Assembly: GCA_963716525.1 (NCBI GenBank)
Contig: OY970315.1
Coordinates: forward strand, 3,658,001 to 3,722,000
Length of the DNA: 64,000 nt
Direction of reading: 5' to 3'
Origin: JBBREP01 sp963716525
GTDB lineage: Bacteria > Actinomycetota > Acidimicrobiia > IMCC26256 > PALSA-610
Part shown: piece after piece, positions 20,001 through 27,924 of the stretch
How positions within the stretch are numbered: position 1 is the first letter of the stretch
How the letters are laid out: each line of letters begins with the position of its first letter
The notes under the pieces: generated by a model
What the model saw: the letters and a program-made list of their open reading frames with translations, nothing else
Told to the model about the DNA's origin: nothing
Databases searched by the model: none
Made by a program: the position numbers and the translations under genes

Positions 20001-20410
20001 AATTCTGGTTCCCCCAAACCGCCGACACCGCAGCCGGCGTCGCGGCGCCGCTGTGGGCGGCGTCGTATGACGTCTCGGCCGCGCCATCCGGCTGGACCGC
20101 AGGTCAAACCCGATCGTTCAACGTGCGCGTCACAAACACCGGCAACCAAACCTGGCCATCAACCGGAACCAACCTCGTCCACCTCGGCCTCCACTTCGCC
20201 AACGCCACCGGCGGCACAAACTCGACCTGGTACACCGACCAACGCTTCGAGCTCCCCGCAGACCTCGCACCCGGCGACACCGTCGCGATCCCCGTCACCA
20301 TCACCGCACCCAACCGAACAGGCACCTACGTACTCGAAGCCCAGATCGTCAAAGAACTCCAATTCTGGTTCCCCCAAACCGCCGACACCGCAGGCGACGA
20401 ATCCCCTTGA
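17069..20410 (+). CDS. Secreted CHAP amidase with eight NBR1-type Ig-like domains
   Basis: An 1113-residue exported protein. Residues about 20-155 are a CHAP domain with YHNCTLYAAWRLQQSG (Cys) and GSGHVAYVEQV (His). Eight units of about 118 residues follow, each with WAASYDVSAAPSGW, SFNVRVTNTGNQTWPSTG and VLEAQMVKELQFWF, matching the Ig-like domain found next to BRCA1-type proteins and in bacterial surface enzymes. The signal peptide hydrophobic core (LLSAIVAVAILPATLIANAP) begins at TTG 17069. A better N-terminus, MTKARIPVKRCSAASPVRR, starts at ATG 17008 in the adjacent frame, so a one-base indel near 17066 may hide the true start. Likely wall hydrolase with a long stalk or binding tail. Confidence 0.82.
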   Translation: MLSAIVAVAILPATLIANAPQAGASKTDCLSYAYDCTPGYNGANASGTWAWSHYGGSWAQTPNGYHNCTLYAAWRLQQSGMGDPGNWGNAGDWAAHNGGGNSTPAVGAIAWWGSGHVAYVEQVSGNTVFIRADNFSYTRGYTDAGWIPASSVDKFLHPHDAPIPPPPPGPVWAASYDMSEAPWGWAAGETRSFNVRVTNTGNQTWPSTGTNLVHLGLHFLSPGGGAWSTDQRFELPSDLAPGGVASIPITISAPRSFGGYVLEAEMVKELQFWFAQSARVSSAVTWPASYDISSTPSSWTAGQTQSFSVRVTNSGDQVWPSTGPNRVRLGMHFANTARGAGGTWFTDRRFELPSDLAPGASVAIPVTITAPASGGNYVLEAEMVKELQFWFGPSAGMAAKVAAPLWAASYDVSAAPSGWTAGQTRSFNVRVTNTGNQTWPSTGTNLVHLGLHFANATGGTNSTWYTDQRFEVPADLAPGDTVAIPVTITAPTSGGSYVLEAQMVKELQFWFPQFADVSAGAVVWAASYDVSAAPSSWTAGQTRSFNVRVTNTGNQTWPSTGTNLVRLGLHFQSTAGGSWLTDQRFELPSDLAPGASVAIPVTITAPTSGGGYMLEAQMVKELQFWFPQTADTAAGVAAPLWAASYDVSAAPSGWTAGQTRSFNVRVTNTGNQTWPSTGTNLVHLGLHFANATGGTNSTWYTDQRFELPADLAPGDTVAIPVTITAPNRTGTYVLEAQIVKELQFWFPQTADTAAGVAAPLWAASYDVSAAPSGWTAGQTRSFNVRVTNTGNQTWPSTGTNLVHLGLHFANATGGTNSTWYTDQRFEVPADLAPGDTVAIPVTITAPTSGGSYVLEAQMVKELQFWFPQFADVSAGAVVWAASYDVSAAPSSWTAGQTRSFNVRVTNTGNQTWPSTGTNLVRLGLHFQSTAGGSWLTDQRFELPSDLAPGASVAIPVTITAPTSGGGYMLEAQMVKELQFWFPQTADTAAGVAAPLWAASYDVSAAPSGWTAGQTRSFNVRVTNTGNQTWPSTGTNLVHLGLHFANATGGTNSTWYTDQRFELPADLAPGDTVAIPVTITAPNRTGTYVLEAQIVKELQFWFPQTADTAGDESP
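18281..20390 (+). repeat. 1065-base tandem duplication of a three-domain block
   Basis: Bases 18281-19345 and 19346-20390 are the same: three successive Ig-like domains (types ending PQFADVSAGAVV, PQTADTAAGVAAPL, and the NRTGTY variant) repeated as a block. Single domains differ from each other while the two blocks are identical as far as read by eye, so the block duplication is recent and sits on an older single-domain expansion. Confidence 0.9.
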
Positions 20411-20822
20411 GAAGAGCCGCGAACTAGCGCTCGCAGCGCGGTCGCCAAGCGCTGGGACCAGGACACGCTCAGATGGGCCACTCGCTCCTATGCCGGCGGC
20501 TACTCGCTCGCCAACCGGGCTCGGCCCCGAGACCGTCGCCAACCGCCCGGCCGCGCAGGCCTCCCAAGCAGGCGCCGGCAGCCTCGAGTCGGCAAGACCT
20601 CAGCGCTCATAGCTCGCACTTCGCGTGAAACCGAGACTCGGGCCGTGACGGTCCTGCGGTGCGGCCTTCAGCAATCTCGTGAGCATCGAAGACCGCCCGC
20701 ACCGCAGTAGCGGAAGGCCCTCAGCTAGCAGAATCGCGACTCAGATCGCTCGGCGGGGGGCTCCATAGTCTTACGACGGAGAACCGCGCACCCGCGAGGG
20801 GTCGCGCTCTACCCTCGAAAGC
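20411..20822 (+). other. Decayed DNA with a helix-turn-helix remnant
   Basis: From about 20440 the plus strand reads AVAKRWDQDTLRWATRSYAG and GYSLAN in one frame, then GLGPETVANRPA in the next. This parallels VAVREWDDDALSRAARSYAD ... TVANRLRRAG of the recombinase tail at 4.2 kb. It is thus a frameshifted second copy. The rest of the interval shows no gene. Bases 20752-20760 hold a G-rich run. Confidence 0.4.
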
Positions 20823-21002
20823 ATGACAGTTGAACACGACGAGAAATTCGAGCCTTGCCCCGGTTGCGGCCAGCAAGGCGACAGAACCTCTGTCCACTAT
20901 CAGCGGCTCAGGAATGGTGCCGGTGAAGGCACTTGGGGCATCACCAACGTCTACTACTGCCCGACCAACGGCTGCCAGTGGTACAACGCACTTACTCCGT
21001 GA
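20823..21002 (+). CDS. Small zinc-ribbon protein, 59 residues
   Basis: ATG 20823 to TGA 21002. Two cysteine pairs, CPGCGQQGD and CPTNGCQW, are set 35 residues apart with aromatic residues between (VHYQRL, VYYC), which fits a single treble-clef or zinc-ribbon fold. No strong ribosome site, but the codon use and spaced cysteines support a real protein. It lies head to tail with, and converges on, the GIY-YIG-like fragment at 21019. Function unknown; such small ribbons often accompany nucleic-acid enzymes. Confidence 0.6.
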   Translation: MTVEHDEKFEPCPGCGQQGDRTSVHYQRLRNGAGEGTWGITNVYYCPTNGCQWYNALTP

Positions 21003-21018
21003 TGGTGGCCCCTTGCGG

Positions 21019-21458
21019 CTACGTCAGCAGACCGAGTCGCCTGAACTCGCGTTCAGCGACGTCGGGAGCGCCTCGGCCGCGAGGCGGACTGAACCCCTGC
21101 ACCTGCCAACGCTCACCGCCGGTGCCGTGGCCGTTTAACAGTTGCGGGTTGCGTCGTGCTGCCGACGCGATGAGATGGTGCTCCAACTCTCGGATCGCTG
21201 ACTCCGGCAAGCGACCGCGCTGCCGTTTGACGGTAAGTAGAAAGAGCACGAGCGTTCCCGTGGTACCGGCGCGGTGGAGCGTGTCGAGCTTCACGCGTTT
21301 GTGATCCGCGAAACATTCTGTCGCGAAACCGTTCGTGGTCATGCCGACGTAGACCGGCTTGTAGCCTCCACGTTGGACGCGCATCGCGAAGACGTAACAC
21401 CCGTTGGCGTCCGCATGCGGCGCGAGGCCAGTGGCCGACCACCACTGCTTTAGTGGTC
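21019..21458 (-). pseudogene. GIY-YIG-like nuclease, C-terminal part cut off by an ISL3 element
   Basis: The reading from the IS border runs RVGPLKQWWSATGLAPHADA, then GCYVFAMRV and KPVYVGMTTNGF, which is the GIY...YVG core of this superfamily, then LPESAIRELEHHLIASAARR with the likely catalytic Glu, to the stop at 21019. No start codon precedes it: the reading runs straight out of the transposon end. The matching N-terminal piece is at 22849-22953, on the same strand and in the right order on the far side of the element. Confidence 0.65.
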
Positions 21459-22833
21459 CTACGCGGCTGAGCTGGGACGTGCTCGGAGTCTCGTGACGGT
21501 GCGATCGTCGTGTGGGAGGCCGCCGGCGAGCAAGATGCGCAGCCGGTAGTTGGTGATGTTGCGGAAGCCGCGGCCTGATCGCTTGACCTGTTTGATGAGC
21601 AGGTTCGCGGCTTCGACGGGACCGTTGCTGGCGCCGGTGGTGTGGTGGGCGAGGATCTCGCGCCGCCAGCGCTTGAGCGTCTTGGCGAGCCGGCGCAGCT
21701 CGATGCCCGATTCGTTCGCGGTGCACCAGGTGATGGCGTCGTCGAGTGCTGCCGCGGCAGCGTCGTGGTCGTCGGTGAGGTAGATGTCGCGGACTTTCTC
21801 TTTGGCGACCCAGCAGTCCTGTACCTCGCCGTCGGGGTCGCCGTGGCGCAGCGCGGCGTGGATGCGGTCCCAGCCGGCGGCGTCGACGCGTTCCGCGCCG
21901 AGCAGGAAGAGCTTGCGGGTGTTGTACAGCGGGTCGTCGGCCCAGCCGCGATGGCCCAGCGTCTGTTGCTGGGTGCGTTGGCGGCAGCGGGTGAGCGCCA
22001 TGTTCGCGAGGCGGACGATGTGGAACGGATCAACGACCACCGTGACGGTGCCGAGCAGCGTCGTGCTGGTGATCGTGGACCGGTATCCCTCATGCGGATC
22101 GACCGACACGACCCGTACCTGGTCCCGCCAGCTGCGAGGCATGGAGGCGAGCCAGGCCTTGAGATCATTGGCGTCGCGGCCCTCGAACACGTCGAGGATC
22201 TGATCGGTCTGCACGTCGACCACCGCGGTGATGAACCGGCGGCGGCGACGCCGATGCGCAGGCTGCATCACGGTCTCGTCGAAGCCGACCATCGCCGTCT
22301 CACCGATCCGGTCAGGATCATCGACGCGCTCACGGCCGACGCGTTCGATCGCCGACCAGACCGTCGACCAGGCCACACCGAACCCCTTGGCGATCGATGC
22401 CGGCGTTCCCTCGATCGCCGCGACGCGATCGGTCGCCCACACGCCCGCACGGTTCGTCAACACGCGCCGCGGCATCGGCGAGCTCGGACTGTTCGGTCCA
22501 GGTCCGGGCCGGACAGTCGGGATCGGGACACGACCAGACCCGCTTCCGCCAGCGCAACAACACCGCCCGATCACCAGCCGGCGCGTCACGCAGGTTCACC
22601 CAGCGGCGATCCTTCGGCCTCGCGCGCGTGCCGCACCTCGTGCAGCCGACGAACGTGAGCGTCGTCTCGATCGAGATCACCAGCTCGACACCGTCATCGG
22701 CGACGTCGAGCACAACGAAGTTGGGCGCGCCGAAGCCAGACCGCGCTACTACCTTCCACCCCGGGGCCTCCTCGAACTCGTAACCGTTAGACAGTCACGA
22801 GATTGATGGAGGCCCCCACCTCAACGGTGGACC
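21455..22833 (-). mobile_element. ISL3-family insertion sequence (ends approximate)
   Basis: About 1.38 kb holding one transposase gene. The right end complement reads GGTCCACCGTTGAGG and the left end GGTCCTACGCGGCTG, a weak inverted repeat. I could not find a clean 8-base target duplication, so the borders may be off by some tens of bases. It separates two halves of a GIY-YIG-like gene. Confidence 0.6.
21459..22797 (-). pseudogene. ISL3-family transposase with one frameshift
   Basis: The N-terminal part (about 22797 to 22465) has the family zinc finger CTRCGTRARPKDRRWVNLRD ... CPDPDCPARTW. The catalytic part continues in another frame from RVLTNRAGVWATDRVAAIEG. It shows VGFDETVMQPAHRRRRR (first Asp), VVSVDPHEGYRS (second Asp) and GPVEAANLLIKQVKRSGRGF (Glu). 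One extra base in GCGGCGCG near 22467 joins them. The HTH region is STVWSAIERVGRERV. The true start is unclear; the open frame begins near 22797 with SNGYEFEEAPGWKV. Confidence 0.75.
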
Positions 22834-22848
22834 CTCACGACGAGAACG

Positions 22849-22953
22849 TCATCCCAGGTTCAACGCGCAGGGCCGCTTTAGTTCGTTCTTCGATCCGAGG
22901 TATCCGTCTGTTCGAGGTACCTCGAACGGGCCCTGGACGATGAACTCTGCCAT
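22849..22953 (-). pseudogene. N-terminal part of the split GIY-YIG-like gene
   Basis: ATG 22953 has AGGAG seven bases upstream. The 34 residues start MAEFIVQGPFEVPRTDG, a pattern seen at the start of GIY-YIG-type nucleases, then LGSKNELKRPCALNLG and a stop at 22849. The last residues probably come from the transposon border. The continuation is at 21458-21019. Confidence 0.5.
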
Positions 22954-23379
22954 ACCACCTGCTCCTGGTCGTTGGAGTCGAAAGCGTCGGAAACGCGCGG
23001 GCGGCGCGCCTGAGTTCTGGTGGGGCAGACCCGGCGCACCACCCAGTGCGCCGGTATAGCCGCTACGACTCCTCGGCCGCCTTCTTGGGTGCCGAATCGA
23101 CCTACTCGACCGAGTCCGGAACGATCCAGTGGCGGGAGTGATTCTCGCCGTCGGTAGTCCACTCGTCGCACTCGAGGCCGTTGACATGTGCGATCAGCAA
23201 GGTTCACCTCGAAGGGCGCGACGTCGCCAACCTGGTCACGATACGCATCGCTGGCGTCGTACTTGCCATCCCACCGACGGCGTGTCGCTACTGCTCGTCC
23301 CCGCTGCGAGAGTCTGGTTCGAACAAGATCTGACAGCCTCATCGGCTACGAGCAGGCGTGAGCGACGCTGGGCTGTCGG
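22954..23379 (-). other. No confident gene; possible decayed coding DNA
   Basis: The minus strand has a stretch that reads KYDASDAYRDQVGDVAPFE in one frame and, after a possible shift near 23198, HVNGLECDEWTTDGENHS ending in a stop near 23107. It looks protein-like but matches nothing I know. The rest of the interval shows nothing. Confidence 0.25.
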
Positions 23380-26300
23380 TCAAGTGCACTCGTCGACGAA
23401 GGCGCACAGCGTCGAGATCAGCTTCATCTCGTCGACGTCGCGTGCACGGCTGTCGAGCAGGTCCTCGGTGCAGACGATGTAGGCGAGACATTGGGCTCTG
23501 CTGATCGCGACGTTGAGTCGGTTGCGGGAGAACAGGAACTCCGCGCCGCGTGGCATGTTGTCGGCGTCGGAGGTGGTCATGGTGAAGAACACGACCGGTG
23601 CCTGTTGGCCTTGGAATTTGTCGACTGTTCCAACGCGTGTGCCTCGGGTCGCGGGGTTTGCGTCGAGAACGGAGCGCATGAGTTTGACCTGGTCGTTGTA
23701 CGGCGCAACGACCATGAAGTCACCGACGTCGAGTGGTCGGCGCCGGCCCTTCCGGTCGGTCCACAGCACGCCAACGAGACCGGCGAGTTCGTTCGCGACA
23801 AGTGCCGCTTCCTCGGGTGATTCGGTGGAGCGATCAACATGTTCGGCTCGCAGCCACCGCAGTCCCGTCCCACGGTCGGTGTCTTGCAGCGCGCAGCTCT
23901 CGTGGCTGGTGAGTCGGTCTTCGTAAATTTGCCTTGAGATCACTCTGCAGATGTCTGGGTGCATACGGCGCGAGTGGGTGAGAAAGACGCCTCGTGTGGG
24001 TGGCATCGTCGTGTCGTCGCCAAGCAGATGCTGCAGCACGCTGTGGCCGGCGCCGCCTGGATGGGTGGCGGTCGCGACCTGCGGGAGTTGGAGCGGGTCG
24101 CCGAGCAGGATCACATTGTCGGCCGAGGTCGCCGCGGCCACCGCGTCGGCGAGGGCCAGCTGGCCGGCTTCGTCGACGATGAGGAAGTCGACAGGCACGT
24201 TGCGCAAGCTCTCGCTTGCGAACAACCAGGTGGTACCGGCGACAACGTTGTAGTCGCTGTTCGCGCACGGCGGGTTGCTGCTGGTGTACTTCGTCGAGAC
24301 CAAGCCGCCAGATGCAGGCTTCTCGTGCTTCCGGATTGCGCGCAGGCTCTCGAGTTCGCCGGCCTGGCCGAAGACGTCGACGATTTCGTGCAGGAGGTTG
24401 TCGATTGCATGGTGGCTCATCGCGGTGATCCCGATGCGTTTCCCGGCCTTGACGAGCTGGTGGACGATGTGGGCGCCGGTGAACGTCTTGCCGGTTCCAG
24501 GAGGCCCCTGGATCGCCACGACGCTGTCGTCGAGGTGCTGTGCCCAGCCAACGATCGCGGCCAGGTCGTCGCTGAACAGGTCGTCCTCGGGCCCGTGGCC
24601 GGGCGTGAACTTCGGAAGATCTCGGCCTAGGAGCGCCATCGCAGCCGGGTTAGGCGAGCCGCACACTGCGGGGTCGAGCACACTCGCGGCGAACCACGAC
24701 AGCGCTTCGGGCTTCGGTTTCGGCTGGACCCAATCATTGACGATCACGCAGCTCGGGAATGTTCCAAGATCCTGCGACCGCGTGTTCCACGTCAACGTCA
24801 GGGTGCACTTTTCGGAATCGAGTCCGGCCACGCTCGCGAAGCCGACCGTTCCCTCGTCCGCCCCATAGACGACCGAGGGAACGCGGGCCGCCTGCGGATG
24901 AAGTGTCGGGCCGATGATCTGATCCGGGAACCGGAACTCCGCGTGCGGAACGAGCTCCTTCCCGTTCTTGGCGACGCGTGACGTCAGCTTGATGAACTCG
25001 AGGCCTGCGACGACGTCGGGGTCGGCGAGCAACGTCGCGAGGTCGAGTGACGTCTTGGCGAGGCGGGGCGCGGTGGTGGCGCGCCATTCTCGAAGCCAGT
25101 AGCCGAGGAGATCGCCGAGCAGGTGTTGCGGTGTCCCGGGATCGAAGTCGTGGAGCGCCGCGACCTGCGCATCGATCTCAGGGTAGGTGGATTCCGGTTC
25201 GTAGCAGGCTGGCCGCCAGTCAAGGTCGGCGGGCCGCTGTGCGAGCAGCCAGTCGCGCAATGCGAGTGTGGCGCGGACATCGTCTTCGTTGTACGCCGCG
25301 ATCCGTTCCAGGATCAGACCGGCAGGAACCTTGGTGTAGGCCTCGTACTCGACGACCGCGCCTGCGCCCTGGTCGATATCGTGACCACGTTCATAGCCAG
25401 CAAGTCGCTCGGTGTACTTGAGGCCGTATGACTCGATGCCGGCTTGGAGCGCGTTCTTCGTGATGCCGAGCAGGTCAATGAACAGTCCTGCCTCGACGAG
25501 GCCGGCGAGGAGCGCTTCGTCGCACCCGTGATCGGTGGCGAGTCGTTCTAACGCCGAGCGTTCGGTGTGGTTGTAGTGGTAGACGTGCATTCCCGGAAAT
25601 TCGATGTGGCGCTGCGCGAGGCGTTCGATGAGTGACTGCGTGGCGTGTCGTTCTTCATCGCGATCGTGTGCCCAGGTCGCGTCGTAGGCCCACGTTGCAT
25701 CGGCTTGCCGTGTGAGCGCGCCGAACAAGAAGAAGAGGCCAGCGTCGGGTTGCCAGAACGGATGCCCTTCGTAGTCGAGGAAAAGATCGCCGTCGTCAGG
25801 CGCCGGCATGGCCGCGAACCCCTGCACCGCCGCTGGGTCATCGCGATCAAAGAGTCGAAACGGAGGGGTAGGTCGACCTTCGTCGCGGGCCTCCACCTGC
25901 AGCACCGCCTGCGAGGTCAAGCGGTCGAGCCGCGCAGCGTGCACATCATCGACCGGTCCGTGATGCGCGGCGAGGAGCTGGAGCGTCGTGACTCCTGCCG
26001 ACTCGAGTGCATCGCGATCGGCACGGCGAATCCCAGCGACGTAGACAAGTGAGTCGGCGTCGCGCCATTGTTGCTCGCACACAGGCGAGAACTCACAGAA
26101 CTCGCAGTGCGAACACGGGGCGGGGACCGTGGCATCGTGTGTGTCTTCGTGGTTCATGACGACGTCAAGCTGGCTGCGGAGGCGCTTCCAGTAAGCCCTG
26201 ACCTCAACGAGGTGGATCGTCTCGATGCGCCCGGATCCGAGCCAGACGTGCAGCGCCTCCGGCGCATGTCCTGTGAGTGCTTCGATCGCGTCGGCGTAGA

Positions 26301-26748
26301 AGCACAGTTGCATCACATGGCCCGGCTTGGCTCCGGCACGCGCAAGTTTGGCGTCGACTGGTTCCCATCGAACGAGTCCGGTCTCGGGGTCGGCGCAACG
26401 TACGAGGAAGTCGGCAATGCCGCGCAACCCGTCGTGGATCATGGGAAGTTGGTAGAGGACGTCGACGTCGAGTTCGAGCGGGTTGCCAACGCGGTCGACC
26501 CAATCGGCGAACCGTTCACCCGTTTCGCGGCCGGGAACCTCGTAGACGGTGAGGCCCTGTTCGCGATACGACGCGAGGCACTGCGCTTCGTGTTCGAGAC
26601 CTTTGTCTGCGAGTAGCTGGGCTAGCGAGCCGAACGGTTGCGGCGTGAACTCCAGCGTGCCGGCGTCGAGACGACGTTGCAGCGTGAGGTAGTGCGCACA
26701 ATCAAGCCAAGCGGTGATCTTGGTTGGTGTGAGCAGCCGTTCGCTCAT
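23380..26748 (-). CDS. RecB-like nuclease fused to SF1 helicase (TM0106-type)
   Basis: A 1122-residue protein. The N-terminal third resembles the TM0106 RecB-like nuclease family: TPTKITAWLDCAHYLTLQRR, VRWEPVDAKLAR (acidic and Lys active residues), and cysteines in CSHCEFCEFSPVC suggesting an iron-sulphur or zinc site. A middle part has LFLDYEGHPFWQPDAG, an RNase H-like exonuclease motif. The C-terminal half is a DNA2/UPF1-type helicase with GPPGTGKTFTGAHI, LIVDEAGQLALAD, VILLGDPLQLPQV, VDKFQGQQAPVVFF and NRLNVAISRAQ. Start chosen at ATG 26748 (MSERLLTPTKI) because homologous sequence begins there. Alone in its unit, next to Qat; likely part of DNA repair or defence. Confidence 0.85.
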   Translation of the reverse strand: MSERLLTPTKITAWLDCAHYLTLQRRLDAGTLEFTPQPFGSLAQLLADKGLEHEAQCLASYREQGLTVYEVPGRETGERFADWVDRVGNPLELDVDVLYQLPMIHDGLRGIADFLVRCADPETGLVRWEPVDAKLARAGAKPGHVMQLCFYADAIEALTGHAPEALHVWLGSGRIETIHLVEVRAYWKRLRSQLDVVMNHEDTHDATVPAPCSHCEFCEFSPVCEQQWRDADSLVYVAGIRRADRDALESAGVTTLQLLAAHHGPVDDVHAARLDRLTSQAVLQVEARDEGRPTPPFRLFDRDDPAAVQGFAAMPAPDDGDLFLDYEGHPFWQPDAGLFFLFGALTRQADATWAYDATWAHDRDEERHATQSLIERLAQRHIEFPGMHVYHYNHTERSALERLATDHGCDEALLAGLVEAGLFIDLLGITKNALQAGIESYGLKYTERLAGYERGHDIDQGAGAVVEYEAYTKVPAGLILERIAAYNEDDVRATLALRDWLLAQRPADLDWRPACYEPESTYPEIDAQVAALHDFDPGTPQHLLGDLLGYWLREWRATTAPRLAKTSLDLATLLADPDVVAGLEFIKLTSRVAKNGKELVPHAEFRFPDQIIGPTLHPQAARVPSVVYGADEGTVGFASVAGLDSEKCTLTLTWNTRSQDLGTFPSCVIVNDWVQPKPKPEALSWFAASVLDPAVCGSPNPAAMALLGRDLPKFTPGHGPEDDLFSDDLAAIVGWAQHLDDSVVAIQGPPGTGKTFTGAHIVHQLVKAGKRIGITAMSHHAIDNLLHEIVDVFGQAGELESLRAIRKHEKPASGGLVSTKYTSSNPPCANSDYNVVAGTTWLFASESLRNVPVDFLIVDEAGQLALADAVAAATSADNVILLGDPLQLPQVATATHPGGAGHSVLQHLLGDDTTMPPTRGVFLTHSRRMHPDICRVISRQIYEDRLTSHESCALQDTDRGTGLRWLRAEHVDRSTESPEEAALVANELAGLVGVLWTDRKGRRRPLDVGDFMVVAPYNDQVKLMRSVLDANPATRGTRVGTVDKFQGQQAPVVFFTMTTSDADNMPRGAEFLFSRNRLNVAISRAQCLAYIVCTEDLLDSRARDVDEMKLISTLCAFVDECT

Positions 26749-27129
26749 AGGTCTGTTGCCTTCGATCTCGGCAGACCCGAGACGTGTGTGCGGTCGGACA
26801 TGCGTTGGGTTGGTCATCTTCCCTCGAACACGGAGCCGTCTGAGCCGTGCGAGTCGTTCGCCCTAGCCGAGACGGTCGAGACGGTGGGTAATTCCATGAT
26901 CGGGCCGAGGTGATCGAAGCGCCGCACCAACGATGCTGCCGCGTCGATCAGTTCTGATGCCTGGCTGCGGGGCAGGTTGCTGCGACGCGCCGGCGCCGAC
27001 TCGCGGTGCCGTAGCTGCGGACCTCAGAGCACATTGGTTGTACACACGAACGGACACACCCATCACCGAACGCGACCGTCGATGATCGCTAATCGCGACA
27101 TTCGGTGATCGCCCATCTTTCGGAAGTGG
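26749..27129. other. Intergenic, no gene seen
   Basis: About 380 bases between qatD and the helicase gene, both on the minus strand. Only short overlapping frames without ribosome sites are present. The helicase promoter must lie here, because Qat transcription would otherwise have to read through. No clear -10/-35 pair or terminator hairpin was identified. Confidence 0.4.
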
Positions 27130-27924
27130 TCAAGCCACGTCACCCCTTGGCCTATCGGCGGGGAGAGCAGCGAGTTGGGCTCGGACACCTCGTGGCAGCA
27201 GACCGCCACACCCAACGCTGCCAACAAGCTCGGCGAAGTTCGCCCAGACGCGCCGGCGCACATTCTCGGGTGTGATGCCAAGGTGCTGTGCCAGCTCGTG
27301 TTCGACCGGGCGAATCGCGCCGGGTTGGCGGGGTGTCGCTGAGTTGCGATCACCGAACGGGTGGTCCGTTTCCGTCAAGAGACGGTTAGCTGGGATAATC
27401 CGAAGGAGGTCATGTCTGCGCACCGACGATGCGTTGACCGAGAAGAAGCATCCGAGATCGACTGCACGTTGCGTCAGCTCGTCGCCACCGAGCCACCAGT
27501 GCAAGATGGCGCCCTTGATCGGCGTAGCCGTCAGTTCGTCGACTAGGGGTTCGGTCGCTCGGTAGCTGTGCAAGCTGACGATCCGCGGCATCGTTTGAAG
27601 TGTCCCGAAGGCCGCCCGAAGCGTGGCCCGCTGAGTGTCGATGGGGACGCGCGAGTCGCCGTCGAGGCCGAGCTCGGCAGCAAAGGGCGAACCCTCGAGA
27701 AGCTCGGTGAACTCAGCTGTTGAAAAGCTCCGGTGCGCCTTGACCAGGCCCGGATGGCATCCGACGCCCCAAACAACTTGCTGATCGCTGCGCTCGGCGG
27801 CGCGACGCGCTTCCTCGAGGGAACGAGTGACTGCGAAGACGACGGCGTGCAGTTCGCGCAGTTCCTCGGCAGTAACAGCGACATCGATATGAGCGTGCAG
27901 ATCGAGCGCCGGTAGCCGCGTCAC
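27130..27924 (-). CDS. qatD: QatD, TatD-like nuclease of the Qat defence system
   Basis: A 264-residue TatD-family metal-dependent hydrolase. The metal ligands appear in order: LDLHAHIDV (HxH), VVWGVGCHPG, FAAELGLDG (Glu), IVSLHSYR (His), AILHWW (His) and LLTETDHPFG (final Asp). QatD is required with QatA-C for phage resistance in the experimentally described QatABCD system. GTG start at 27924 overlaps the qatC stop in GTGA. Last gene of the operon. All ligands are present, so the enzyme should be active. Confidence 0.88.
   Translation of the reverse strand: MTRLPALDLHAHIDVAVTAEELRELHAVVFAVTRSLEEARRAAERSDQQVVWGVGCHPGLVKAHRSFSTAEFTELLEGSPFAAELGLDGDSRVPIDTQRATLRAAFGTLQTMPRIVSLHSYRATEPLVDELTATPIKGAILHWWLGGDELTQRAVDLGCFFSVNASSVRRHDLLRIIPANRLLTETDHPFGDRNSATPRQPGAIRPVEHELAQHLGITPENVRRRVWANFAELVGSVGCGGLLPRGVRAQLAALPADRPRGDVA

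Noticed and set aside
18084..20612. An 840-residue serine/proline-rich reading frame overlapping the Ig-like array
   Set aside because: It is the shifted reading of a high-GC tandem repeat; the overlapping frame has clear CHAP and Ig-like domains.
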